Positions 1 to 8,019 of a DNA stretch of 64,000 nt are shown here, piece after piece. Position 1 is the stretch's first letter, and every line of letters begins with the position of its first letter. The notes under the pieces are model-generated. The model worked only from the letters and a program-made list of their open reading frames with translations. It did no database searches and was not told where the DNA came from. Position numbers and translations under genes: made by a program. This stretch comes from DASRHT01 sp035650355 (GTDB lineage: Bacteria > Chloroflexota > Ktedonobacteria > Ktedonobacterales > Ktedonobacteraceae), in the NCBI GenBank assembly GCA_035650355.1, contig DASRHT010000077.1, positions 30,715-94,714 on the forward strand, read 5' to 3'.

Positions 1-913
1 GGTAGTGCTCAACACGCGTGGGACATTGTGCAGTGTTCTTTACAATGGTTGCGTTGACCGGAGCATACAAGGTGATGAACGGGAAGGTGGCCAGGTAATT
101 ATCGTGTAGCTGATTAAAGATCGCCTGGCGTGCAACCGGGTCAGTAGTAGCCTGTTCCTGATCGAACAGCTTATCTCTGTTGGGGTCGCAAGCGAACGAG
201 TAGTTCTGTCCACCGAAGTCGTTGGCCTTTGAGGGGATCGAGGCGCAGTTCAGCGTCAAAGCGTCGTCAGCGTCATATGTATAAGTATTCTCAAACTCGC
301 CAATGTCGTAGACCCCTGGGACCCCCTGAGGCAAAGTAGTACCAAAGAAGGTATCGCTAGATTGATTGACAAGGGTTGTTTTGATACCAATGGCACTCAG
401 ATCTTGCTGCACCAGAGTCTGGCCTGCTTCACGCCAGGCAAGAAAGGTCGTGGTATATTTAAAATCCAGGCGCAGGCCATTCTTGCTGCGTACACCATCG
501 GCACCTTTTACCCAGCCATCCTGGTCTAGCAGCGCGTTGGCGGCAGCCGGATCATATTTCGGGCATTTGGCATTGGCCTGATAGCCAGGCACCAGTGAGG
601 CAGGATGGTCGGTACACAGAGGCGTAGCAAACCCGTTACGGGCCACTGTGATGAGTTTGTCATAATTGATTGCCATCGCAATGGCGGTTGTTCCATTGCT
701 CACAGCTACGGCGTGCTGAGAACCCACAAACGCAGCCCACTCTTCTTCAAGTTGTTTGACCTCCAGCTCACCTTCTGTGTTAGAGGTAAACTTACCACTC
801 CCAAGAACACGTAGCACCGCCCGCTCATCATCAGGAGTAACGATTGGCCACTTTATCGTTCTCTGGTCGCGAGGGACAATCGCAGGGCCACCAAACATCG
901 CCAATTTGGACAT
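1..913 (-). CDS. Chimeric frame: DegT-type aminotransferase N-terminus fused to family 5 ABC substrate-binding protein C-terminus (partial)
   Basis: An uninterrupted minus-strand frame of 304 codons starts at ATG 913 behind a very good ribosome site (GGAGGAG) and runs off the left edge. Residues 1 to about 76 look like the start of a DegT/DnrJ/EryC1/StrS PLP-dependent aminotransferase (KWPIVTPDDERAVLRVL, GKFTSN, GSQHAVAVSNGTTA). From about residue 77 the protein instead reads like the C-terminal lobe of an SBP_bac_5 peptide/oligopeptide-binding protein (AIAMAINYDKL, GFATPLCTDHP, VPGYQANAKCP, EFENTYTYDADDAL). The PLP lysine region and the binding protein's signal peptide and first lobe are missing, so neither half should work. 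The junction lies near 668-688. It may be a real deletion or recombination, or an assembly join. Position, strand and ribosome site fit a last gene of the operon transcribed from 3432/4043. Confidence 0.75.
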   Translation of the reverse strand, partial: MSKLAMFGGPAIVPRDQRTIKWPIVTPDDERAVLRVLGSGKFTSNTEGELEVKQLEEEWAAFVGSQHAVAVSNGTTAIAMAINYDKLITVARNGFATPLCTDHPASLVPGYQANAKCPKYDPAAANALLDQDGWVKGADGVRSKNGLRLDFKYTTTFLAWREAGQTLVQQDLSAIGIKTTLVNQSSDTFFGTTLPQGVPGVYDIGEFENTYTYDADDALTLNCASIPSKANDFGGQNYSFACDPNRDKLFDQEQATTDPVARQAIFNQLHDNYLATFPFITLYAPVNATIVKNTAQCPTRVEHY

Positions 914-931
914 AAGATTACTCCTCCGTCT

Positions 932-2389
932 TTACTCCAGGTACAAAGTGCGAAGCCGATTAACCAGTTCCTCCTCTTCATCCTCCGAATAGACATCATC
1001 TGCAAGGTGAATGGGATGCCCCACCAGATCGGCTGGTACGGGCACTTGTAGAAGGTCTAATATGGTTGGCGCGACATCTAACAAATGGAGAGCTGCAAAA
1101 TGTCCCAACGCCTGTACACCTGGACCGGCCATCGCAAAGAAGCCATATGGCGCGTGACTGCCATTATCAAGGTCCTTCGCGGAAAGGGGCGTTAAAAGCT
1201 GATCGTGTCCTACAAGGTCGGATGTCAAATAGTGTAGATCATTTATTTGTATAAACAAGTCGGGGCAGCGTGCAGCCTGCGGACCGCTATAAATATCATC
1301 CCGGCGGATTGCATGAATGCGCACGGGATAGCCACGAAGAGACGATACCTGCTCAAAATTATGGATAAGTTCTTTCATCAAGGCTTCAGCATCACCAGGC
1401 TCTACACAACCTTCCGCTTCTCTTCCCCGAATATTAAGATAAATTTGTCCGCCGAATCCCCGCGCCCAGGCGCGTGTACGGCTCCAATCTACCGCAGCTT
1501 TGGAAAGCGGAGTCGGCCTATCAACAGCCTCGTTGAGATATAAATAATTATTTTCTATCAACCAATCATTGATATTTACCTTACCATCTAATCGTTGCAT
1601 ACCGTGATCGCTGACAACCATGATCACTGTATCAGGCCCAGCTACTTGCATCAGTTCTCCAAGACGTTTGTCGCAATAGCGATAGTGCTCGCGAATGGCA
1701 TCACAATAGCGAGAATTGGGAACGTATTGACAATGGTCCGGGTCCAGGAAACGCATAAAGTAGTGGCCGACTCTATCGGTACCCATTGCAACCATAAATA
1801 ACAGATCCCAGGGATGGGTTTGCATCAAGTAGCCGGTCATATCGAAACGTTGTCTATCCATTTCTTTAATGCGCCAGAGCAAACTATCTAGATCGACCTC
1901 CTCCGCACCATCCACAGACGCATCAAGAATGTAAGGCGAGGATGTTTGTGCTAGCAGTTGCGCTTGTAATGCCGGCGGAAAGACTATCGGCTTTTTGAGG
2001 GAAGGAGCCATAAAACAGGAGACACAAACCCCATCAGATATAGGCACAGGCGGATATGTAATGGGTACTCCAACCATCATAACGCGTCGCCCGGCTTGTG
2101 GCAACAAGGTATACAGAGTCTGTACTGTTATCATCCGCGAATGGACCATCCGAAAGTCTAAGTAACTATTTCCAGTTCGCGACATGAAATCTGTGAAGCC
2201 AAAATGGCCTGGATCTCTTCCACTCAGCATTGCAGTCCATGCAGCAGGAGTGACTGGCTGCACGATACTTTGTAATGGCCCATGAATGCCACGCTCCATT
2301 AACGCTCGTAAATTGGGAAGATCAGGTAACCACTTGTTAACCAGTTCTGGACTTAACGCATCCAGGCCTATAACTAGCACACGGCCCAT
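932..2389 (-). CDS. Alkaline phosphatase superfamily / type I phosphodiesterase-like hydrolase
   Basis: This 485-residue protein resembles the type I phosphodiesterase/nucleotide pyrophosphatase group of the alkaline phosphatase superfamily, which uses two metal ions to cleave phosphate esters. Visible metal and nucleophile positions are IGLDAL (Asp10), PVTPAAWTAMLSG with a likely Thr nucleophile (about 47-52), GTDRVGHYF and VVSDHGM. No signal peptide is seen, so it is probably cytoplasmic. It begins two bases after the stop of the BtrH-like gene, which implies co-transcription, and is followed 18 bases later by the chimeric frame. In this neighbourhood a role in removing or transferring a phosphate group on a natural product is plausible, but the substrate is unknown. 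Confidence 0.85.
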   Translation of the reverse strand: MGRVLVIGLDALSPELVNKWLPDLPNLRALMERGIHGPLQSIVQPVTPAAWTAMLSGRDPGHFGFTDFMSRTGNSYLDFRMVHSRMITVQTLYTLLPQAGRRVMMVGVPITYPPVPISDGVCVSCFMAPSLKKPIVFPPALQAQLLAQTSSPYILDASVDGAEEVDLDSLLWRIKEMDRQRFDMTGYLMQTHPWDLLFMVAMGTDRVGHYFMRFLDPDHCQYVPNSRYCDAIREHYRYCDKRLGELMQVAGPDTVIMVVSDHGMQRLDGKVNINDWLIENNYLYLNEAVDRPTPLSKAAVDWSRTRAWARGFGGQIYLNIRGREAEGCVEPGDAEALMKELIHNFEQVSSLRGYPVRIHAIRRDDIYSGPQAARCPDLFIQINDLHYLTSDLVGHDQLLTPLSAKDLDNGSHAPYGFFAMAGPGVQALGHFAALHLLDVAPTILDLLQVPVPADLVGHPIHLADDVYSEDEEEELVNRLRTLYLE

Positions 2390-2391
2390 AC

Positions 2392-3432
2392 CTAGCCCCT
2401 TTCCATCAGGCTGTTCAAATCCTCAAGTAGCACCTGTAGTTGATTGATAACAAGTTTTTGATCTGCGAGCAATTGAGTTGCTCTCAACATTAGTCGCTCT
2501 CGTATCTTCCTGGGATGCGCTCGCCCATGCGCGCCTAACATGCGTAAAGCTGTCCAGTGATGGGCAAGGTGAGCCACTTGACGACCAATGCTGCCAAGCC
2601 GAGGCCAGTTGAGCTGTTTCCCTACCTGCATAAGAAAATCTGCATGCAGTGCAGTAGCTGCTTGTATAGACCAGCCAAGTACGTAAAGTTCCTCCAATGC
2701 ATGATGACCAGCAGGATTTGCCATATTTTGATCGAGAAGATCGAAGTAGCGAGCTAACCCGCTCATGCCGGAAAGAGCCGAGCCATCACAAGGTGTAGTA
2801 AAGCGGCGTAGATTAGCATTAATCACATCCATAACCCATTTCTCTGTGAACTGGGGAAACGGAGCTTCGATGTTGAGTTCTAGCCAACGATTGGCGACCG
2901 GCGCATTGCTAAAGAAATAATCCCGTTCATCAGCCGGGTTTAAAGAACTTCTGGATGCCTTCAAATCGGTTAAAGCGATGGGTCCTATAAATGCTGGAGG
3001 CATCGAATCTAGTACATAGACTTGATCTGTTTCTTCATCAAAGCCGTATACCAGGATGAGATGTCCTGCGTGAATATCTTGATAAGCAGGTCGAAACGGA
3101 AGATAAAAATTATCTACAGCAACAATGACCGGCGAGCCGTTTTGGACGACTTCCTTGACTTGCAACCAGCCAACTTCCGGGTCATCAGGTTGGTGCCAGC
3201 GTGAAGTCACCGGATGATATGGCAGCAGGCTCTCAGCAAGCCCTGACCAACGGCACGGGGAATAAAATTCTTCCTTTCGCAGGTCCTCTGGCGAGTAATA
3301 AAAATCCCAGACTGCTCCTAATGTTAGTATGGGATCTCGCCCATAATAGTGCATAACAGAGGCCATACAACATTGTAAGCAACTACATAAATCATGATGC
3401 CAATGTGCCATTGGCGCAAGGATATGCTTCAT
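2392..3432 (-). CDS. BtrH N-terminal domain protein (cysteine acyltransferase/peptidase-like)
   Basis: The first about 190 residues match the pattern of the butirosin biosynthesis protein H N-terminal domain, which has a papain/C39-like fold: a Cys-rich helix (LCSCLQCCMASVMHYYG) and a distant HAGHLILVYGFD with VYVLDS supplying His and Asp. In butirosin synthesis the family moves an acyl group from a carrier protein to an amine. The C-terminal about 150 residues are helical and unassigned. The gene overlaps the preceding frame by four bases (ATGA) and is followed at once by the phosphodiesterase gene, so the three form one translationally coupled unit. The family assignment is fairly sure; the acyl donor and acceptor are unknown. 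Confidence 0.75.
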   Translation of the reverse strand: MKHILAPMAHWHHDLCSCLQCCMASVMHYYGRDPILTLGAVWDFYYSPEDLRKEEFYSPCRWSGLAESLLPYHPVTSRWHQPDDPEVGWLQVKEVVQNGSPVIVAVDNFYLPFRPAYQDIHAGHLILVYGFDEETDQVYVLDSMPPAFIGPIALTDLKASRSSLNPADERDYFFSNAPVANRWLELNIEAPFPQFTEKWVMDVINANLRRFTTPCDGSALSGMSGLARYFDLLDQNMANPAGHHALEELYVLGWSIQAATALHADFLMQVGKQLNWPRLGSIGRQVAHLAHHWTALRMLGAHGRAHPRKIRERLMLRATQLLADQKLVINQLQVLLEDLNSLMERG

Positions 3433-4043
3433 GGTAAATATTTTCCTGTATTTCTAATCGCAGTCATGGCGAATATATGAATAGCAATATTATCGGGGAA
3501 AAGTATCTGCTCCAGCGTATCTTGCCTGGTAACAGGTATACGTTGACGCCAGATGACAGGCTCGACACCTGGTTGAACATGACGAGGATAGTGCATTTGC
3601 TTACAACGGAAGGCGACATATTCTCCAAAATATGGAGCATATCGTGAAGGGGCAGGCCAGAAATCGGAGATACGTAACCACTCGGATTCAACGGCGCCAT
3701 TGGTATAGTGCAGGTAAACAAGATCCTCTGTTCGTCGCTCACCTGCTGCCAGGATGTAAAGCCAGTCGTAGATGCTGGGTGGAACATCTAGCGTTTGTCC
3801 GCAGCAGACAACTGTGTTGAGCTGGCCGTCTTCTTTAGGCGGAAAACAGAAAGGCACGCCTGCAACTTCTACGATGCTGTGGCTGGCAGGTAATTCCTCT
3901 GCTGGGAAGCTATTTCCCCAAACGTTAAAACCGCCATCAGCAGTTTTAGTGGCATAAGATATGCTATCGTTATTAAACAATGGTGATAGATCAATTAAGA
4001 CATAGGGGTCTCTTGTAAGCAAGATAGTATGTTCCTCTCTCAA
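3429..4043 (-). CDS. Stand-alone beta-sandwich (NPCBM-associated/glycosidase accessory-like) protein
   Basis: This 204-residue protein has the phrase pattern of a beta-sandwich accessory domain often attached to glycosidases: DLSPLFNNDSIS, a glycine/asparagine turn, NSFPAEELP, GVPFCFPP, NTVVCCGQTLDVP, IYDWLYILAAGE and a late LRISDFWPAP. Here it stands alone. No catalytic motif is apparent, so binding of a glycan or glycosylated intermediate is the best guess. The start is uncertain: the frame is closed upstream by an in-frame stop, no ATG is available, and TTG at 4043 is preceded only by a weak GAAGAG. It overlaps the start of the BtrH-like gene, so it belongs to the same operon. Confidence 0.6.
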   Translation of the reverse strand: MREEHTILLTRDPYVLIDLSPLFNNDSISYATKTADGGFNVWGNSFPAEELPASHSIVEVAGVPFCFPPKEDGQLNTVVCCGQTLDVPPSIYDWLYILAAGERRTEDLVYLHYTNGAVESEWLRISDFWPAPSRYAPYFGEYVAFRCKQMHYPRHVQPGVEPVIWRQRIPVTRQDTLEQILFPDNIAIHIFAMTAIRNTGKYLP

Positions 4044-4115
4044 CTCTTCAAGTTTTAACGCCGTTCACTTCTATCGTTCAGTGCAGTTTCATGAACCAGT
4101 GATAGCAGCATTTGA

Positions 4116-4706
4116 TTAAATCCTTCTTCCTTTCCCTCGTGTGTATCGCTGCCTTTTCCCATCTTTTTTCTTATCCCCTCCTACTTCCACCGCTGTTCCC
4201 TCTAGTGCATCCACATTTACAAGCGTCTCTTTCGGCCCTCCTAGAAATTCGAGAAAAACACGCACCCGTCGGCTGGGAGTTGTGGGTCCAATAAAAATCA
4301 CTTCCATTCCTCGGAGGGGGCCGTTTCTTATTCTGAGAATGTCGTTGGGCTGGAAACCATGGGAATTACCTGGCTGATTATTCAATCGCTCCAGTTCTTG
4401 AGCAATGGCTTCAACAATCTCATCTTCCAACACTAGAGGATCGTTCCCAATGCTTAATATCCTTACTACAGATGGAAAATAATTAATAGACGATAGAGAC
4501 ATTATTTTAAAGTCCACGTTTATAAATATATATCCAGGGAATAATGAAACATAAACGGGCGCTCTATTTTTATATTTTTTCACAAGGGGTAGATAAGTCA
4601 CAATCCCCAACGTTTTTAGCATGAGGTCAAGATATTTCTCTCTTCCAGTTTTACATTGCACTACATACCATTTATTATTCTCTTGCCCATGATCAGATGT
4701 TTTCAT
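4116..4706 (-). CDS. NusG-family specialised antiterminator (LoaP/RfaH type)
   Basis: The protein has an NGN domain (WYVVQCKTGREKYLDLML, then VYVSLFPGYIFINVDF) followed by a KOW-type segment (PNDILRIRNGPLRGMEVIFIG) and a basic lysine/arginine-rich tail. At about 196 residues it is close to NusG but sits away from secE/rplK, the usual home of housekeeping nusG. LoaP- and RfaH-type paralogues bind RNA polymerase and let it read through terminators in long secondary-metabolite or polysaccharide operons. Its position between the monooxygenase gene and the BtrH operon suggests that job here. ATG at 4706 is preferred over the TTG one codon earlier. A long leader (4707-4928) with a promoter block precedes it. 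Confidence 0.85.
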   Translation of the reverse strand: MKTSDHGQENNKWYVVQCKTGREKYLDLMLKTLGIVTYLPLVKKYKNRAPVYVSLFPGYIFINVDFKIMSLSSINYFPSVVRILSIGNDPLVLEDEIVEAIAQELERLNNQPGNSHGFQPNDILRIRNGPLRGMEVIFIGPTTPSRRVRVFLEFLGGPKETLVNVDALEGTAVEVGGDKKKDGKRQRYTRGKGRRI

Positions 4707-4785
4707 CAAGTATCACTCTTCATCTTGTAAAAACCATCAGTAGCGGCAATTTGGAGAAACATCGCAAGTGCAAGCCCATCAACAA

Positions 4786-4821
4786 CTATGCTAAGAGGGG
4801 AGACAGGACATACTCCGTCAT
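4786..4821 (-). CDS. Tiny ORF with ideal ribosome site (leader peptide or gene remnant)
   Basis: An 11-codon frame (MTEYVLSPLLA, then TAG) lies in the leader of the NusG-like gene. Its ribosome site is the best in the region: AGGAGGG six bases before ATG 4821. The peptide recalls the opening of NRPS condensation domains (a Y-x-L-S-P-L phrase), so it could be the stub of a deleted synthetase gene. It could equally be a regulatory leader peptide whose translation affects RNA folding upstream of the antiterminator. It also lies inside a longer minus frame starting at 4968, for which no ribosome site is evident. Function is not established. Confidence 0.35.
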   Translation of the reverse strand: MTEYVLSPLLA

Positions 4822-4928
4822 ACTAATCCCTCCTGAATTAGATGCTCCAACCGCTATAGAATCTCTGGCAGGAGCTATCGCTACAACACACCAGAAACTT
4901 TGTTTTCTGCTCTCGCCAATTAGTTCAA

Positions 4929-4999
4929 GAGCTAAGATAAAGTATTTTGCAGCACAACACCACGACAATCGCTAGACACTTTTTGTCTGGATGCTCTTT
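4929..4999 (-). promoter_or_regulatory. Promoter/operator block A upstream of the NusG-like gene
   Basis: Read on the minus strand, this block has an AGACA-N5-TGTCT inverted repeat (4974-4988), a TTGTCG -35-like box (4968-4963), a 17-base spacer and an ATACTT -10-like box (4945-4940). Most of its 71 bases recur at 6229-6303 in front of the monooxygenase gene, including the conserved AAAGAGCATC upstream edge and CTTAGCTC downstream edge. Conservation between two separate minus-strand units implies a shared promoter with a common regulator site. It would leave a leader of about 220 bases before the NusG-like start codon. Confidence 0.55.
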
Positions 5000-5064
5000 T
5001 CGGCAAACTATGTCGTATGACAGCGCTGAACGAAGGAGACCTGAATTTAAGCTGCATTGGCATT

Positions 5065-6129
5065 TCAGTAGAGTCGCTCTCCCTGGGGAAGAGTACGCTG
5101 CCGTAAATCATTAAGGTAATAGAGTCCCTCTAGTGTCTGATCAATTCCCACACCGAAGTCAATCAAGCAGGCAACCTCGTTAACGCCAATCTCTTCCAAC
5201 TTTCGGACACGCTGCACACAAATTTCGGGGGTACCTAACAGTGAAAGTCCATTATAATAGCGCTCAAAGGCCATATCAAGGAGTTCTTCTACGAGTCTGG
5301 CTCCCAGTTCCTGGGATTCTGCTTGATGCCCAATCGTAGTCGTCCCGGTTGTCAGAGAAACAGATGATCTCAGGTATTCTCGTAAAGATGGGCGAACGAT
5401 TTCCTTCACAGCCTCATCATTAGCACCAAGAAATGTATGCACCATTAATGTAACTACTCCAGTTGCTGGATCATATCCATGTTTCGCTCGTGCTTCCCGA
5501 TAAGCCGTGATTTTTTGGACAAGATTGCCTATATCTTGATAGACCAGATGCGTGAGAATATTCGCACCAATCGAGCCTGCAAATACAAATGTATCAGCAC
5601 TTGCCGATGCGGATGTAAGCCAGATCGGTAATTTAGATTGAATTGGACGGGGATAAAGTAGTACATCGAGGGCCACCCCCTCGCTATTTGTTCGTGTTAT
5701 ACTTTTTCCTTGCCAGAGATCCTGAATTTCAACAATCTGTTGATGCATAATGTTGCGGCGGTCTTCAAAACGCTCTGGGAAAAAAATGAAATCGTTGATA
5801 TTCCATCCTGGAGCAAAAGAGATAGATACCCGGCCCTGCGAAAGATTATCCACAACTGCCCATTCTTCGGCGATTCTCATAGAATCATGTAGTGGTGAAA
5901 CGACACTTCCAGCCCGTATATTAATATTTTGAGTGATTGTTGCAAGGCCAGCACTGATGACAGAAGGATTGGGGAAGATGCCACCGAAATCCGCAAAATG
6001 CCGTTCCGGCGTCCATACAGCACAAAAGCCATGTTGATCGGCAAACTTTGTTGCCTCGATGATTAAACGATACTTATGCATAGCATCCATCTGCATCTGG
6101 CTAGCAAAAAACATGATACTGAAATCCAT
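5065..6129 (-). CDS. LLM-class FMN-dependent monooxygenase (MupA/Atu3671 type)
   Basis: The sequence matches luciferase-like monooxygenases of the natural-product subfamily found inside or beside NRPS/PKS systems: MDFSIMFFASQ at the start, FCAVWTPERHFADFGGIFPNPSV, GSVVSPLHDSMRIAEEWAVVD, and a TIM-barrel interior ending in ACLIDFGV. Such enzymes use reduced flavin and oxygen to hydroxylate or oxidise carrier-bound intermediates. At about 354 residues it is a full domain. ATG 6129 is preferred over TTG 6132 because AGGAG sits six bases upstream. It is transcribed towards the antiterminator gene from its own copy of the conserved promoter block. Confidence 0.88.
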   Translation of the reverse strand: MDFSIMFFASQMQMDAMHKYRLIIEATKFADQHGFCAVWTPERHFADFGGIFPNPSVISAGLATITQNINIRAGSVVSPLHDSMRIAEEWAVVDNLSQGRVSISFAPGWNINDFIFFPERFEDRRNIMHQQIVEIQDLWQGKSITRTNSEGVALDVLLYPRPIQSKLPIWLTSASASADTFVFAGSIGANILTHLVYQDIGNLVQKITAYREARAKHGYDPATGVVTLMVHTFLGANDEAVKEIVRPSLREYLRSSVSLTTGTTTIGHQAESQELGARLVEELLDMAFERYYNGLSLLGTPEICVQRVRKLEEIGVNEVACLIDFGVGIDQTLEGLYYLNDLRQRTLPQGERLY

Positions 6130-6228
6130 CAAATTCTCCTATTCTTTGGCAAGCCAACTTGCGATGAGCTTTGGCCGAGAATTGCTTTGGTTCCACATCA
6201 AGTGGCTTAAACAGTTATCTCTATTCGG

Positions 6229-6303
6229 GAGCTAAGATAAAATATTTTTCGGTATAATACCATGACAATTGCTAGACACTTTTTGTCTTGATGGATGCTC
6301 TTT
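6229..6303 (-). promoter_or_regulatory. Promoter/operator block B upstream of the monooxygenase gene
   Basis: This is the second copy of the block seen at 4929-4999. On the minus strand it contains AGACA-N5-TGTCT (6274-6288), a TTGTCA -35 box (6268-6263), 17 bases, and an ATATTT -10-like box (6245-6240), about 100 bases before the monooxygenase start. It differs from copy A by a four-base TGAT insertion and a few substitutions around the spacer. Thiolase lies divergently on the other side, so the block may also influence that gene. Confidence 0.55.
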
Positions 6304-6401
6304 GAGTTTTCTCCTGACAAAGCCTCCTTCCCTCCTTTCCCAACGGCGGCATATAATGGTGAAAGACCTGAAGATTAGCATGTCTAAGGAGGATTTTTGA
6401 C

Positions 6402-7577
6402 ATGGCAACGATGAAAGAGGCCGTCATTGTTGACGCGCTGCGAACACCGGTCGGACGCCGCAGGGGGCAATTAAAAGAGTGGCACCCGGTCGATTTAATG
6501 GCTCAGGTGCTGATGAAAATCGTGGAGAGAAACGGTATCGACAGTGCATGCATAGATGATGTTATTTTAGGGTGTGCGAGCCAGTTCAGGGAGCAGAGCA
6601 GGAATATTGCTCGCAACGCGGCACTCGCTGCGAACTTCCCGGTGACTGTTCCAGGAACAACTATTGATCGTCGTTGCGGTTCCAGCCAACAGGCTATCCA
6701 TTTTGCCGCTCAGGGCATTATGAGCGGAACGTATGAGGTGGTGATTGCCGGCGGGATCGAGTCCATGACTAAAGTTCCTCTGGATGCCCCTATGGATGGA
6801 GATATGTTATCGCCTTACGGAAGTTTTTTACTTGCTCAGTATGACCGGGCACTCGTCTCTCAGGGCCTGGCCGCCGAGCGGATCGCGCAGAAATGGAACC
6901 TGAAGAGGGAAGAACTGGATGCCTTCAGTCTAGAAAGCCATAGACGGGCAGCAGAAGCTACCGCTAAGGGTCACTTCGCTCCTCATCTGCTACCTATTCG
7001 TGTGCAAAACGAAAATGGCACCGTCATGAATATGGAGAAAGATGAGGGAATACGCACGGACACCAGCATGGAAAAGCTGGCTAAACTCCAGCCAGCTTTT
7101 CAGAGTGATGGACTCATTACCGCCGGAAACTCGTCACAGATTAGCGATGGTGCTGCCGCCGTGGTGCTGATGGAGTTGGAGACCGCTCAACGGCTAGGAC
7201 TCAAACCTCGCGCACGTTTCGTCTCATTTGCCCTGGCTGCTGCCGACCCAACTTTTATGTTAACCGCTCCAATCCCAGCCACGCAAAAGGTTCTTAGTAA
7301 GGCTGGAATGAAACTTGATCAGATCGATCTGGTTGAAATTAGTGAGGCGTTTGCCAGTGTTGTCCTTGCCTGGCAACGCGAGACAGATGCAGATATGAGC
7401 AAAGTCAATGTCAATGGAGGAGCCATTGCCATTGGGCATCCTATCGGGGCATCGGGCGCTCGTCTCGCCGTTGACTTGTTTAGCGAACTCGAACGTACCG
7501 GCAAACGCTACGGCCTGCAAACGATGTGCGAAGGGGGCGGCATGGCCAACGCGATGATCCTAGAACGGTTAGATTAG
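6402..7577 (+). CDS. Thiolase family acetyl-CoA acetyltransferase
   Basis: A complete 391-residue thiolase. The acylated cysteine lies in DRRCGSSQQAIHFAAQG, the catalytic histidine in GGAIAIGHPIGASGAR, and the second cysteine in MCEGGGMANAMIL near the C-terminus. Thiolases either condense two acetyl-CoA units or cleave beta-ketoacyl-CoA; the direction cannot be read from sequence. AGGAGG sits nine bases before ATG 6402, so the start is secure. It is transcribed divergently from the monooxygenase gene and stands alone, with repeats following it. Whether it supplies acyl units to the adjacent natural-product genes is unproven. Confidence 0.93.
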   Translation: MATMKEAVIVDALRTPVGRRRGQLKEWHPVDLMAQVLMKIVERNGIDSACIDDVILGCASQFREQSRNIARNAALAANFPVTVPGTTIDRRCGSSQQAIHFAAQGIMSGTYEVVIAGGIESMTKVPLDAPMDGDMLSPYGSFLLAQYDRALVSQGLAAERIAQKWNLKREELDAFSLESHRRAAEATAKGHFAPHLLPIRVQNENGTVMNMEKDEGIRTDTSMEKLAKLQPAFQSDGLITAGNSSQISDGAAAVVLMELETAQRLGLKPRARFVSFALAAADPTFMLTAPIPATQKVLSKAGMKLDQIDLVEISEAFASVVLAWQRETDADMSKVNVNGGAIAIGHPIGASGARLAVDLFSELERTGKRYGLQTMCEGGGMANAMILERLD

Positions 7578-7734
7578 CAGCAACGTCACCCCCAACTTTA
7601 TGCCGAGCGATGTTCACGAGGGAGCACAGCCGCCCAATCCCACTCATTTCATTGGGGCTGCCAGCTCCCCTCTCGTTTCACTAACGCCTGGTGTGCCTCA
7701 GGTAATCTCTCAAGTTTTGTCGTCACCGCTCATC

Positions 7735-7934
7735 TTTTGAGCAACCCCGAAATTGCTACCAGGGCTTCTCAAACGTTGTCTTTTCATACGAACGGCTCGC
7801 ATGCGAGCCGTTCGTGAGAGGGAGGTGCTGGCGGTGGGCTGCGCCCACCGCCAGCACCTCCCTCTCCCTGTGAGTGCCGAAGGCGCGAGCAGTTAGAGCA
7901 TGCAGCGATTTTTGAGAAACCCCGAAATTGCTAC
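7735..7934. mobile_element. MITE copy with internal 51-nt palindrome and flanking 25-bp direct repeats
   Basis: The element proper runs from 7760 to about 7922. Its first 28 bases (starting CAGGGCTTCTCAAACG) are identical to those of the MITE at 61499-61615, as is the AACGGCTCGC..GCGAGCCGTT hairpin that follows. The right end is TTTTTGAGAAACCC, a decayed version of the other copy's terminal repeat. A perfect palindrome with 24-bp arms (7816-7839 and 7843-7866) is present that the other copy lacks. The whole is bracketed by direct repeats at 7735-7759 and 7910-7934 (24 of 25 identical), which share CGAAATTGCTAC. It encodes no transposase. Confidence 0.65.
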
Positions 7935-8019
7935 GCGCAACTGATGACAAAGATTGCAGGATATGATATATTTACGGCGACGGGGCTGTAGCTCAGTGGA
8001 TAGAGCGTCGGTTTCCTAA

